The translations under genes were made by a program, and so were the position numbers. A stretch of DNA of 64,000 nt from Flavobacterium poyangense (GTDB lineage: Bacteria > Bacteroidota > Bacteroidia > Flavobacteriales > Flavobacteriaceae), in the NCBI RefSeq assembly GCF_011751075.1, contig NZ_JAALLN010000005.1:1-64000 (forward strand), written 5' to 3'. Shown here piece by piece: positions 25,978 to 34,503 of this stretch. Position 1 is the first letter of the stretch, and every line of letters begins with the position of its first letter. Under the pieces are notes generated by a model. It did no database searches. It was not told where the DNA came from and saw only the letters and a program-made list of their open reading frames with translations.

Positions 25978-26211
25978 ATGAATACAAAATTTGAAGATTT
26001 AAAAGGTAGTGTACAGGAAATTATCGATTTAATTGCTGCTAAACAAGATAAGGAAGCGAACAATAAATTACTTGAAGTAAGTGAAACTCTTGATGAATTA
26101 CTTGATTTTGCTGAAGAAGATGAAGAATTAAGAGAAATTAGCCGATATCAGGTTTTATTGAACCAGCTGCACGTAAAAATCAATGGAGAAGAGCAGGTTG
26201 ATGGAGAGTAA
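25978..26211 (+). CDS. Small acidic helical protein, 77 residues
   Basis: I recognise no named domain. The protein is acidic and predicted to be two or three helices (FEDLKGSVQEIIDLIAAKQD; LLEVSETLDELLDFAEEDEELREISRYQVLLNQLHVKI). No signal peptide. Its 3' end overlaps the YchJ-family gene by 11 bp, so they are co-transcribed and probably coupled. The strongly patterned hydrophobic heptads suggest an oligomeric or partner-binding helix bundle. Confidence 0.7.
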   Translation: MNTKFEDLKGSVQEIIDLIAAKQDKEANNKLLEVSETLDELLDFAEEDEELREISRYQVLLNQLHVKINGEEQVDGE

Positions 26212-26581
26212 AAAATGCTTTTGTGATACCGGCTTGTTATTTGAAGAGTGCTGTGGATTGTATCTTCATATTCATCAGACTGCACCGACTGCACTGGCAT
26301 TAATGCGTTCAAGGTATTCAGCCTATGCAACTCATAATGTCGATTATCTGTTAGAAACAACCTATGTTTCAGAAAGACCTTATTATTCGAGAACTGAAAT
26401 ATTGAAGTGGGCGACCGCTAATGCGTGGCAAAAACTTGAAATTATTAGTTTTACGGACACGACAGTTGAGTTTAAAGCTTATTTTTTAGACAGTGATCGT
26501 AAACCTCAGACGCATTATGAATTTTCTACTTTTAAATTCGAAAATAAGGCTTGGTTTTATGTTGATGGAAAGTTTGAATAA
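26201..26581 (+). CDS. YchJ family protein with SEC-C metal-binding motif
   Basis: This protein of about 126 residues opens with a zinc-binding SEC-C-type motif (CFCDTGLLFEECC), then the YchJ core: TALALMRSRYSAYATHNVDYLLETTY and WQKLEI, VEFKAYF, HYEFSTFKFENKAWFYVDG, an NTF2-like fold. Start at 26201 is preferred because the motif then sits at the extreme N-terminus as in homologues; the ATG at 26183 would add six residues and lengthen the overlap with the previous gene. Function in the family is not established. Confidence 0.85.
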   Translation: MESKKCFCDTGLLFEECCGLYLHIHQTAPTALALMRSRYSAYATHNVDYLLETTYVSERPYYSRTEILKWATANAWQKLEIISFTDTTVEFKAYFLDSDRKPQTHYEFSTFKFENKAWFYVDGKFE

Positions 26582-26687
26582 AATTCAATTTCAGAGCTAT
26601 TTTCGGACTATTTGCAGTATTTTTTTTAACTAAAAATTAATAAGTGTTTCGTTTTTCGTAATTCTAAAAAACCGTAATTTTAGAATT

Positions 26688-27806
26688 ATGAAAGACGAAA
26701 TAAAAAAAGGTTTTTACTTTAAGACATATGAAGCACCGTTTCAGTCTCCGTTTGAAAAACTTTTCGGGATTTTCAAGGAGCTTATCACCCATACTTCGGG
26801 AGATTTTGATGAAGCTATAGACTGGCTTCGCGAATTGGATAAGGAATACAAGCTTACCGATGAGAACTATACAATCGATGATTTTATTGAGGACCTAAAA
26901 AAGAAAGGTTACATAAAAGATGAAACCAAAGAAGATGGGACTTCCGGTTTTGGAATAACTGCCAAAACAGAACGGGCGATCAGACAACAGGCTTTGGATC
27001 ATATTTTTGGCAATTTGAAACGCTCCGGAAACGGAAACCATAAGACCAAATATGCCGGAAATGGGGACGAACATACAGGCGAATTTCGTGAATTTAATTT
27101 CGGGGACGGTTTAGAACGCATTTCTTTGACCGAAAGTTTACGCAATGCCCAAATCAATAATGGTGTTGAAAGTTTTATGTTGACCGAAAATGATTTGGTA
27201 GTTGAAGAAACGCAGTACAAAGCGCAAATGAGTACCGTTCTGATGATTGATATCAGTCACAGTATGATTTTGTACGGTGAAGACCGCATCACACCCGCTA
27301 AAAAAGTAGCGATGGCATTAGCCGAATTAATCACAACGCGATACCCGAAAGACACACTCGATATTTTGGTTTTTGGTAACGATGCTTGGACCATCCCAAT
27401 CAAAGATTTGCCGTATTTGCAAGTTGGTCCTTATCATACGAATACGGTTGCCGGTCTGCAATTGGCAATGGATATTTTGCGCAGAAAACGAAATACCAAC
27501 AAACAAATCTTCATGATTACCGATGGAAAACCGAGTTGCGTTCGCGAACGTGACGGTTCCTATTATATGAACAGTAATGGTCTCGACGAATATATCGTTG
27601 ACAAATGTTATACACAAGCGCAACAAGCCAGAAAACTGCATATTCCAATTACAACTTTTATGATCGCGAATGATCCGTATTTGCAGCGTTTTGTAAATCA
27701 TTTTACCGAAGCCAATCAGGGAAAAGCATTTTACACAGGATTAAAAGGTTTGGGTGAAATGATTTTTGAAGATTATGAAACAAACCGAAAGAAACGCGTG
27801 AGATAA
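26688..27806 (+). CDS. vWA domain protein partnered with a MoxR-type ATPase
   Basis: This 372-residue cytosolic protein has an N-terminal helical region (1-170, charged) and a von Willebrand factor A domain (about 178-360). The metal-ion-dependent adhesion site is seen as DISHS (VLMIDISHSM), with the conserved Thr context HTNTVAGL and the second Asp in MITDGKPS. MoxR-type AAA+ ATPases work with vWA partners as a metal-insertion or activation chaperone, in the way of magnesium chelatase subunits I and D. The ATPase gene follows 270 bp later on the same strand. The substrate complex is unknown. Confidence 0.9.
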   Translation: MKDEIKKGFYFKTYEAPFQSPFEKLFGIFKELITHTSGDFDEAIDWLRELDKEYKLTDENYTIDDFIEDLKKKGYIKDETKEDGTSGFGITAKTERAIRQQALDHIFGNLKRSGNGNHKTKYAGNGDEHTGEFREFNFGDGLERISLTESLRNAQINNGVESFMLTENDLVVEETQYKAQMSTVLMIDISHSMILYGEDRITPAKKVAMALAELITTRYPKDTLDILVFGNDAWTIPIKDLPYLQVGPYHTNTVAGLQLAMDILRRKRNTNKQIFMITDGKPSCVRERDGSYYMNSNGLDEYIVDKCYTQAQQARKLHIPITTFMIANDPYLQRFVNHFTEANQGKAFYTGLKGLGEMIFEDYETNRKKRVR

Positions 27807-27832
27807 CCATACAGATGCCGTAGAGATGCTGT

Positions 27833-28045
27833 AGAGACGCACAGCAGTGCGTCTTTGTCGGTTCAATAAAACGTGGTATGTAAATCGTAAAATGTAAAAT
27901 GTGAAATGTGAAATGTAAAATGTAAAATGTGGTAGATACGCACAGCAGTGCGTCTTTGTCGGTTCAATAAAACGTAGAAATGTAAAATGTTAAATGTAAA
28001 ACATGAAACGTGATTTACGCTAGAGACACACAGCAGTGCGTCTTT
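27833..28045. repeat. Three hairpin repeats and AAATGTA heptamer arrays
   Basis: AGACGCAC-AGCA-GTGCGTCT hairpins occur at about 27835, 27935 and, partly decayed, 28022. The first two are followed by the same TTGTCGGTTCAATAAAACGT. Between them are runs of AAATGTA/AAATGTG heptamers (27889-27931 and 27976-28010). The region separates the vWA and ATPase genes and would place up to three hairpins in their shared transcript. Confidence 0.8.
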
Positions 28046-28075
28046 ATTTTAATCGTTTCATTTTAAATAAATAAT

Positions 28076-29539
28076 ATGAAAATAGAGAATATAAAAACAT
28101 TAGGTCAATTAAAAACGTCAGGATACAAAACCAAATCGATCAAAGACGAATTGAGAGAAAATCTTAGAGAAAAAATCAAGTCGGGAGCACCTGTTTTTGA
28201 AGGGGTTCATGGTTTTGAGAATACAGTAATTCCAGAGTTAGAGCGTGCTATTCTTTCTCGTCATAATATCAATTTGTTAGGACTTCGTGGTCAGGCTAAA
28301 ACCAGATTAGCCCGTAAAATGATCGAATTGTTGGACGAATATATTCCATTTGTCTCCGGTTCTGAAATAAATGATGATCCTTTAAATCCAATTTCCCGTT
28401 TTGCAAGAGATCTTATTTTAGAAAAAGGAGACGAGACACCAATTTCGTGGTTGCACAGAAATGACCGATTTTTTGAAAAACTGGCAACTCCGGATGTAAC
28501 TGTTGCGGATCTTATTGGTGATGTTGATCCTATAAAAGCAGCAAATTTGAAATTGTCTTATGCTGATGATCGCGTGATACATTTTGGGATGATTCCGAGA
28601 GCAAATCGCTGTATTTTTGTGATTAACGAATTGCCCGATTTGCAGGCCAGGATTCAGGTGGCTTTGTTTAATATTTTGCAGGAAGGAGATATTCAGATTA
28701 GAGGTTTTAAGCTGAGAATGCCGCTTGATATGCAGTTTGTTTTTACAGCAAATCCGGAAGATTACACTAATAGAGGAAGTATAGTTACGCCTCTTAAAGA
28801 CAGAATTGGTTCTCAGATTTTAACGCATTATCCTGAAACGGTAGAAATTGCGAGAGCCATTACGGAACAAGAAGCAAAATTAGATGAAAATCAAAGTAAA
28901 ATTGTTTATGTGCCGGGTCTGGCAAAAGACATTCTGGAGCAAATAAGCTTTGAGGCACGTGATAGCGAATATATAGATAATAAAAGTGGTGTAAGTGCCA
29001 GAATGAGCATTACAGCATTCGAAAACTTAATCAGTACTGCAGAGCGCCGTGCTTTAATCGCGGGAGCTGATCAAACGACGTTGCGTTTGTCCGATTTTAT
29101 AGGAATCATTCCATCGATTACCGGAAAAGTTGAGTTGGTTTACGAAGGCGAGCAGGAGGGAGCGGCTGCTGTGGCTCAAAATCTGATTGGGTTAGCGATA
29201 CGTACTTTGTTTTCGCAGTATTTCCCAAAGATTGAAAAATTGGAGAAAGCGGACGAAAAAACACCGTACACCGATATTATCGATTGGTTTTTTGCAGAAA
29301 GCGGATTTGAACTCTTAGACGATTGTTCAGATGCAATATATGAGGGTTTACTGGATGAAGTAACTCCTTTGGATGCTTTAGTTAAAAAATACCAACCTCA
29401 ATTGGACAAAAAAGATCAGTATTTTGTAAAAGAGTTTGTTTTATGGGGACTGGTAGAATACCGAAAGTTAAGTAAAGATCGCTTCGCAAAAGGGCATCAG
29501 TTTAAGGATATATACGGAAGCTATATCAGTAAATTTTAA
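28076..29539 (+). CDS. MoxR-like AAA+ ATPase (magnesium chelatase subunit I type)
   Basis: This 487-residue ATPase carries a Walker A-like loop GLRGQAKTR (about 80), a Walker B-like strand CIFVINELPDL with Asn-Glu in place of Asp-Glu, a sensor 1 Asn in FVFTANPEDY and an arginine-finger region RGSIVTPLKDRIGSQ. The Walker A loop departs from GxxGxGKT at the fifth position (GQAKT). These features match the magnesium-chelatase/MoxR AAA+ clade, which cooperates with vWA proteins such as the one encoded upstream. Catalytic competence is likely but the departures from consensus should be checked. The C-terminal 120 residues are helical and family-specific. It is followed by a strong terminator. Confidence 0.88.
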   Translation: MKIENIKTLGQLKTSGYKTKSIKDELRENLREKIKSGAPVFEGVHGFENTVIPELERAILSRHNINLLGLRGQAKTRLARKMIELLDEYIPFVSGSEINDDPLNPISRFARDLILEKGDETPISWLHRNDRFFEKLATPDVTVADLIGDVDPIKAANLKLSYADDRVIHFGMIPRANRCIFVINELPDLQARIQVALFNILQEGDIQIRGFKLRMPLDMQFVFTANPEDYTNRGSIVTPLKDRIGSQILTHYPETVEIARAITEQEAKLDENQSKIVYVPGLAKDILEQISFEARDSEYIDNKSGVSARMSITAFENLISTAERRALIAGADQTTLRLSDFIGIIPSITGKVELVYEGEQEGAAAVAQNLIGLAIRTLFSQYFPKIEKLEKADEKTPYTDIIDWFFAESGFELLDDCSDAIYEGLLDEVTPLDALVKKYQPQLDKKDQYFVKEFVLWGLVEYRKLSKDRFAKGHQFKDIYGSYISKF

Positions 29540-29567
29540 TTGTGGATAAATAAAAAAATAAATAAAT

Positions 29568-29600
29568 AAACCGGACAGTTTTTTAAAACCTGTCCGGTTT
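29568..29600 (+). terminator. Intrinsic terminator (CCGGACAG family)
   Basis: Stem AAACCGGACAG/CTGTCCGGTTT with T-rich tail follows the ATPase gene. A near-identical hairpin ends the sterol-desaturase gene at 33636. Confidence 0.85.
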
Positions 29601-29665
29601 GTTTTTGTGTTAAATTGAAATTATAAAATAGATTAATACTATTTTTGCTTTCAAAATCAAATGGT

Positions 29666-30520
29666 ATGTTATTTCTTGTTTTAAGTATATTTTGCAGTGT
29701 AATTGTAGGTGTTATTTTTAAAATTACACGAAAATATGCGACCAATCCAACGCAGATTGTAGCCTTCAATTATGTTTTTGCGCTATTACTGTGTTATTTT
29801 GTATTTAGTCCTGATCTTAGTGAAGTCAAGTCAAATGCGCCTTGGGGAATTTATTCTTTAATTGGTGTTTTATTGCCTGTTGTTTTTCTTTTTCTGGTGG
29901 CCTCGATACGATATATGGGAATTGTAAAAACGGATACTGCGCAGCGATTATCACTATTTATTCCGATTCTTGCGGCTTGGTTTATTTTTAAAGAAGAATT
30001 TAATGCATATAAGGTTTTTGGACTTGTCATTGGCTTTTTGGCTCTTTTGCTGATCTTAAAAAAGCAATCTGATAATACGGAGAACAAATGGATTTATCCG
30101 GCTGTTGTTTTATTTGGCTTTGGGATTATTGATATTCTTTTTAAGCAAATAGCACTATATACCACCTTACCCTATACGACTTCTCTCTTTGTTGTTTTTT
30201 GCATTGCATTAGTTATTGCTTTGCTCATCGTTGTTTATGAAGTTGTGTTTAAAAAAGTAAAATTTGAATCTAAAAATATTCTTTTTGGAGGGTTAGTAGG
30301 CCTTTTTAACTTCGGAAATATTTTGTTTTACCTAAAAGCACATCAAGCTTTTTCAGATAATCCTTCTACAGTTTTTGCCGGAATGAACATGGGGGTTATT
30401 ATTCTGGGGAGTCTTATTGGTTTGTTTTTTTTCAAAGAAAAATTATCCAAAATCAACTTTGTAGGGATCTTTTTAGCCCTTATTGCCATTATTTTAATCG
30501 TTATTTCGCAAATTCAGTAA
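29666..30520 (+). CDS. EamA/DMT-type membrane transporter
   Basis: This 284-residue inner-membrane protein starts at the ATG at 29666; the TTG at 29645 would add a polar stretch before the first membrane helix. About ten hydrophobic segments in two repeated halves of five are visible, as in the drug/metabolite transporter (EamA) superfamily, and a P-I-L/F-I-P context (LFIPILAAWFIFKEEF) resembles the end of the first half. Family members export amino acids, nucleosides or drugs; substrate here is unknown. The gene is monocistronic between terminators. Confidence 0.85.
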   Translation: MLFLVLSIFCSVIVGVIFKITRKYATNPTQIVAFNYVFALLLCYFVFSPDLSEVKSNAPWGIYSLIGVLLPVVFLFLVASIRYMGIVKTDTAQRLSLFIPILAAWFIFKEEFNAYKVFGLVIGFLALLLILKKQSDNTENKWIYPAVVLFGFGIIDILFKQIALYTTLPYTTSLFVVFCIALVIALLIVVYEVVFKKVKFESKNILFGGLVGLFNFGNILFYLKAHQAFSDNPSTVFAGMNMGVIILGSLIGLFFFKEKLSKINFVGIFLALIAIILIVISQIQ

Positions 30521-30624
30521 TTTTTATAGGTCTGTAAATGCTTTGTTTACAACGTGTTTTGTGATTTTATTCATTTTATTTAAAATTAATTCTACTAATT
30601 CTATAGAATATATAAAGTAATTTA

Positions 30625-30632
30625 TAAATTTG
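30625..30632 (+). promoter_or_regulatory. -7 box upstream of the Cys/Met-rich mini-ORF
   Basis: TAAATTTG matches TAnnTTTG exactly and ends 8 bp before the ATG at 30641, so the transcript would have a leader of only a few bases. The -33 box is weak. Confidence 0.5.
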
Positions 30633-30640
30633 CAATAACA

Positions 30641-30727
30641 ATGAAAAACTCTAGTCAAAATAATAGTCTATTTATGTGCAGCTTGCTAATGTGTTGCATG
30701 ATGAATTGTGTTATGAAATGGCGTTAA
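30641..30727 (+). CDS. 28-residue Cys/Met-rich peptide (possible attenuator leader)
   Basis: The ORF encodes a peptide of 28 residues, six Met and four Cys (core MCSLLMCCMMNCVM). A perfect -7 box lies immediately upstream and a hairpin with a T-run (30757-30789) follows within 30 bp. This layout is what a cysteine/methionine-sensing attenuator would show: leader ORF, then terminator. In mycobacteria, leaderless polycysteine ORFs act in that way on sulfur genes. Here the next gene downstream is glutamate dehydrogenase, not a sulfur gene, so regulation of that gene is uncertain. It could also be a small membrane or metal-binding peptide. Confidence 0.45.
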   Translation: MKNSSQNNSLFMCSLLMCCMMNCVMKWR

Positions 30728-30756
30728 TAGAAGATCTACTTGTTATTTTTTTTTTT

Positions 30757-30789
30757 AAGCCTTTCACGCACCATGGAAGGCTTTTTTTT
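30757..30789 (+). terminator. Terminator/attenuator hairpin
   Basis: Stem AAGCCTT/AAGGCTT (30757-30763 with 30777-30783) with a T-run after it and another T-run before it. It follows the Cys/Met-rich mini-ORF by 29 bp. Confidence 0.65.
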
Positions 30790-30809
30790 AGAATTAATAA
30801 AAAACAGAT

Positions 30810-30890
30810 ATGAGACCGAATCGAAACAGGAATACAATGATGCAATGCTGTCTGATCAAAATTCCGTGCAGCTATTGTACTCTGAGCTAA
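30810..30890 (+). CDS. 26-residue Cys-rich peptide ORF (uncertain)
   Basis: A second short frame (MRPNRNRNTMMQCCLIKIPC, then SYCTLS) again joins Met-Met with Cys-Cys and carries four Cys in 26 residues. It lies after the terminator and 79 bp before the glutamate dehydrogenase start. It has no clear promoter of its own. The repeated MM/CC composition in two neighbouring mini-ORFs is the main argument; it may be coincidental. Confidence 0.28.
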   Translation: MRPNRNRNTMMQCCLIKIPCSYCTLS

Positions 30891-30969
30891 ATTGAATAGT
30901 AAAAGAAACTTCTTTCTGACTTTGATTACTTAAAGCAGAAAACATAACCCAAATAAAAAGATAAATAAA

Positions 30970-32256
30970 ATGAGCACTGAAATAATTAAACAGAATCCCT
31001 TTCAATCTATGATTGATCGATTTAATACCGCAGCCGATATTCTTAATTTAGAAGAATCGATCAGGCAGAAATTGCAACGTCCGGAAAAACAGATTGTTGT
31101 TAATTTTTCGATCGTTTTAGACAATGGAGAAGTTCAGAATTTTGAAGGCTATCGCGTAATTCATAATACGGCTTTAGGTCCGTCAAAGGGAGGTATCCGT
31201 TATGATACAGCGGTAAATCTTGATGAAGTAAAGGCATTGGCAGCCTGGATGACCTGGAAATCTGCCGTAACGGGAATCCCGTTTGGAGGGGCAAAAGGCG
31301 GAATCATTTGTGATCCCCGAAAACATTCTAAAGCGGAATTAGAGAAAATAACCAGAGCTTACACCAAAGCTTTATCAGATATTTTTGGACCTGAAAAAGA
31401 TGTTCCGGCACCGGATATGGGAACTGGCCCAGATGAAATGGGGTGGCTAATGGATGAATTTTCATTGGTGCACGGTAAGAAAACTCATGCTGTTGTTACC
31501 GGAAAACACCTGCATTCAGGGGGATCGTTGGGTAGAGTAGAAGCTACCGGAAGAGGGGTTAGCATTATTAGTCTGCTGGCGCTTGAGAAATTGAAAATCA
31601 GACCTGCAAGAGCAAGTGCTGCTATTCAGGGTTTTGGTAATGTTGGTTTGCATTCGGCTTTGTTTTTGTTCCAAAAGGGATTGAAAATAGTAGCAGTTAG
31701 TGATGTCTCTGAAGCTTTTTACAATCCGGAAGGGATCAATATTCCGGAGCTTATTTTGTATTATAATTTGAATAATAAAAGCATAAAAGGTTATCCGAAT
31801 TCGGTTGTGATTCAGCATGAAGAATTATTGCTTTTAGATGTTGATGTATTGATTCCGGCCGCAAAAGAGGACGTGATCACGCAAAAGAATGCCAATGCTA
31901 TCCGTGCAAAAATTATAGTGGAAGGTGCAAATGGCCCTGTTTCTTCAGATGCTGATAAAATTTTGCATGATAATAAGGTGTTGGTTGTTCCGGATATTCT
32001 GGCCAATGCAGGTGGGGTTACCGTTTCATACTTTGAGTGGCTTCAGAATTCGCTTTCAGAATCGTGGAGAATGCATCAGATAAATACCCGTCTGGAGGTT
32101 ATACTAGAGAAGAGTTTTGATACTGTTTTCAGAACAGCAGATAAATACAATGTTACACCACGTATCGCAGCTTATATACTTGCTTTGCAAAAAGTAGCCG
32201 TTACACAATCGGTAAAAGAAGTCGCATTGGATGTTGTGAAATATAAGCAAAATTAA
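30970..32256 (+). CDS. Glu/Leu/Phe/Val family dehydrogenase (glutamate dehydrogenase)
   Basis: This 428-residue cytosolic enzyme catalyses reversible oxidative deamination of an amino acid, most likely glutamate to 2-oxoglutarate. Substrate-binding domain: GPSKGGIRYD, GGAKGGIICDP with the catalytic-site Lys, PAPDMGTG. The Rossmann domain has GFGNVG (about 225) and the conserved ANAGGVTVSYFEW. Length is typical of hexameric GDHs. The NAD or NADP preference cannot be fixed by eye. The gene stands alone with a 450-bp upstream region that holds the mini-ORFs described above. Confidence 0.95.
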   Translation: MSTEIIKQNPFQSMIDRFNTAADILNLEESIRQKLQRPEKQIVVNFSIVLDNGEVQNFEGYRVIHNTALGPSKGGIRYDTAVNLDEVKALAAWMTWKSAVTGIPFGGAKGGIICDPRKHSKAELEKITRAYTKALSDIFGPEKDVPAPDMGTGPDEMGWLMDEFSLVHGKKTHAVVTGKHLHSGGSLGRVEATGRGVSIISLLALEKLKIRPARASAAIQGFGNVGLHSALFLFQKGLKIVAVSDVSEAFYNPEGINIPELILYYNLNNKSIKGYPNSVVIQHEELLLLDVDVLIPAAKEDVITQKNANAIRAKIIVEGANGPVSSDADKILHDNKVLVVPDILANAGGVTVSYFEWLQNSLSESWRMHQINTRLEVILEKSFDTVFRTADKYNVTPRIAAYILALQKVAVTQSVKEVALDVVKYKQN

Positions 32257-32386
32257 AAATCGACTCTGAAAATGTGAGTTAGATAATTTTCATCAATTGA
32301 TACAATGCTGTAGTGAGACGTTGTGTCGATTGGTGAAAATATTTTCTTTTTGAATGATAAATAAATACATTAAAGTAATTTTTAAA

Positions 32387-33610
32387 ATGGAACATATTAA
32401 TTTTCTTGCCTTTGCAATGCCTGCTTTTTTCCTTTTTTTATTTATTGAATATAAAATAGTGCAGCGAAGAAAAAGACCTGAAATTTTCAATTACGAAAGC
32501 TCCGTTTCGAATATTAGTATTGGTATTGCGGAAAGATTAATCAATTTATTTATTGCGGTAAGTTTTTACCAGTTGTATGATTACATATACGATCACTATC
32601 GCATTTTTGATATTCCTTCAACTATTATTGTTTGGTTCGGTTTAATTCTCGCCACCGATTTTGTTTGGTACTGGTATCATCGATTGGGTCATGAAGTCAA
32701 TTTTTTCTGGGCAGCGCATATTGTTCACCATCACAGTGAAGAATTTAATTTTACTGCGGCGGCAAGAATTACCACTTTTCAGGCGATTATCAGAACGGGG
32801 TTTTGGTGTATTCTTCCATTTATAGGTTTTCATCCTAAAATGGTAATTACCATGCTGATTGTTCATGGCGCTTATTCTTTTTTTACGCACACACAGCTCA
32901 TAGGAAAGATAAAATGGCTGGAGTATATTTTTGTAACGCCTTCTGTTCATGGGGTTCATCACGCTTCTGATGAAAAGTATCTGGATAAAAATTATGGGGA
33001 CATGTTTACTTTTTGGGATCGGCTTTTCGGCACTTTTCAAACCGAAGAGGAAAAACCCAAATATGGATTAACGCATCCGCTTAAAAGCTATAGCTTTTTG
33101 TGGCAGCACTTTCATTATTATTTTGAAATTTACGAATTATGGAAGCGCTCGACAGGATTCAAAGAAAAATGGAAGGCCGTTTTTGGAAGCCCTGCCCACA
33201 TGGACCAGGACATACGCCCGATACTGGAAAAACGTTTTCTGCAGGACAAAGCCAATCCAAATCAACGCCTACGATTTAAGAATTATCTTTATATTCAATT
33301 GGGAGTTTCAACGGTGATTCTGACTGTTTTCACTTATTATTTTGAATTTTTAAACACTTTTGATAAAGTTTTTGTACTGTTCTTTATCCTAATTACTTTA
33401 GTGAATTGTGGTGCTTTACTGGAACAAAGAAAATGGATTTATTATTTGGAGTATGCCAGGATTTATATGATTGCGGTTTACTTTTTATATGAGAAAGATT
33501 TAACTTCTTTTTTCTTTATTCCGCTTGCCGTTATGATTTTCGCTGAACAATTATTTTCATTAAGTAAGCGTTATCAGAACGTTGTTCTTCAATTAGAAAC
33601 TTCGGAGTAA
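32387..33610 (+). CDS. Sterol desaturase/fatty acid hydroxylase family membrane protein
   Basis: This 407-residue integral membrane enzyme is a di-iron hydroxylase or desaturase. The His clusters are visible: HRLGH, HIVHHHSEEFN and HGVHHASDEKYLDKNYG. It has about seven hydrophobic segments, including a C-terminal half (FKNYLYIQLGVSTVILTVF onward) longer than in minimal family members. Start is placed at 32387; an ATG at 32354 would add 11 residues. It follows GDH by 130 bp but has no functional link with it. Substrate could be a sterol-like lipid, fatty acid or carotenoid. Confidence 0.88.
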   Translation: MEHINFLAFAMPAFFLFLFIEYKIVQRRKRPEIFNYESSVSNISIGIAERLINLFIAVSFYQLYDYIYDHYRIFDIPSTIIVWFGLILATDFVWYWYHRLGHEVNFFWAAHIVHHHSEEFNFTAAARITTFQAIIRTGFWCILPFIGFHPKMVITMLIVHGAYSFFTHTQLIGKIKWLEYIFVTPSVHGVHHASDEKYLDKNYGDMFTFWDRLFGTFQTEEEKPKYGLTHPLKSYSFLWQHFHYYFEIYELWKRSTGFKEKWKAVFGSPAHMDQDIRPILEKRFLQDKANPNQRLRFKNYLYIQLGVSTVILTVFTYYFEFLNTFDKVFVLFFILITLVNCGALLEQRKWIYYLEYARIYMIAVYFLYEKDLTSFFFIPLAVMIFAEQLFSLSKRYQNVVLQLETSE

Positions 33611-33635
33611 ATTTTTAGAATTGTTATAAACAAAC

Positions 33636-33668
33636 AAACCGGACAGGTTTTTAAAACCTGTCCGGTTT
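33636..33668 (+). terminator. Intrinsic terminator (CCGGACAG family)
   Basis: A 16-bp perfect palindromic stem AAACCGGACAGGTTTT with its complement, separated by one base, ends the sterol-desaturase gene. The sequence is nearly that of the hairpin at 29568. Confidence 0.9.
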
Positions 33669-33845
33669 ATATTTAATTTTTTTTGGAATTTTCTTCCATG
33701 TTGTAGAGGTTCTGAGGTACAAAGATTCAAAGCTACAAAGATTAAACGGAAAGGGGAGTAATGGTAATATCAATCGGAATATATAGATCGTAATTCTGAG
33801 TTTCTATTTTTTATTGCCATTGTCATTACCATTGCATTGATTTTT

Positions 33846-34280
33846 TTAAACCCTGTTATAATCAGCTCGCCAGTGTACGATTGCTTTTTTTATGGCAGCA
33901 CCTGTCAGATTATTTTTTAGAGTGTCTTCAACAAGTGGTATTAACTCGTTATCGGGGGCAAAGCGCAAAGCAAAAATCTGATCGTCGGTTAGTTTATATT
34001 CGAATTCTTCGAATCGATTTCCTGTAAGTGTAAAATAGCGATAGCGAAGTTCCAGTCGTATAATTCTGTTTTGTAAGGTTAAAGCATAATGTTGTCGAAG
34101 CATATAGGCAAGCCAGAATAAAAAGGCAAAGCCACTACTTATAAAAGCCCAGATTAGCTTGTCCTCTGTGGTGCAGGTAAAATAAATACTGGTTGTTAAA
34201 AGACCAATTAGAATTGGATAATATATAAAATGATGAGGGGTATAAAACCGTATATGATTACGGTATGTTTGAATTTTCAT
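33846..34280 (-). CDS. DUF6526-like membrane protein
   Basis: This 144-residue protein has two membrane segments near the N-terminus (HFIYYPILIGLLTTSIYF and LIWAFISSGFAFLFWLAYML), then a cytosolic beta/alpha part: HYALTLQNRIIRLELRYRYFTLTG, FALRFAPDNEL, AIVHWRADYNRV. This arrangement resembles DUF6526 proteins of Flavobacteria. Function unknown. A perfect -7 box precedes it. Confidence 0.75.
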   Translation of the reverse strand: MKIQTYRNHIRFYTPHHFIYYPILIGLLTTSIYFTCTTEDKLIWAFISSGFAFLFWLAYMLRQHYALTLQNRIIRLELRYRYFTLTGNRFEEFEYKLTDDQIFALRFAPDNELIPLVEDTLKNNLTGAAIKKAIVHWRADYNRV

Positions 34281-34305
34281 AATTATTTGGTTAAAAAAAT
34301 AAACC

Positions 34306-34313
34306 CAAAAGTA
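34306..34313 (-). promoter_or_regulatory. -7 box of the DUF6526-like gene
   Basis: The minus strand reads TACTTTTG, 26 bp before the ATG, directly following the terminator of the upstream gene. Confidence 0.5.
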
Positions 34314-34314
34314 T

Positions 34315-34344
34315 AAAAGCTATTCTAATAAAAGAATAGCTTTT
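34315..34344 (-). terminator. Intrinsic terminator of the DNA glycosylase gene
   Basis: Stem AAAAGCTATTCT/AGAATAGCTTTT with 6-nt loop and T-rich flanks on both strands. Confidence 0.75.
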
Positions 34345-34503
34345 TTTAAATAAACTAACTTCCGGTATTTTATATTATAATCTTCAGTTGGACATTAAAA
34401 CAACCGAAAGTTATCCTAATTCAAATACCTCAAAAACCTTTTGGTAAAATTATCGGATTGCCCGATGTAATTATTATACTTTAATAAGATAATATTATAG
34501 AAT

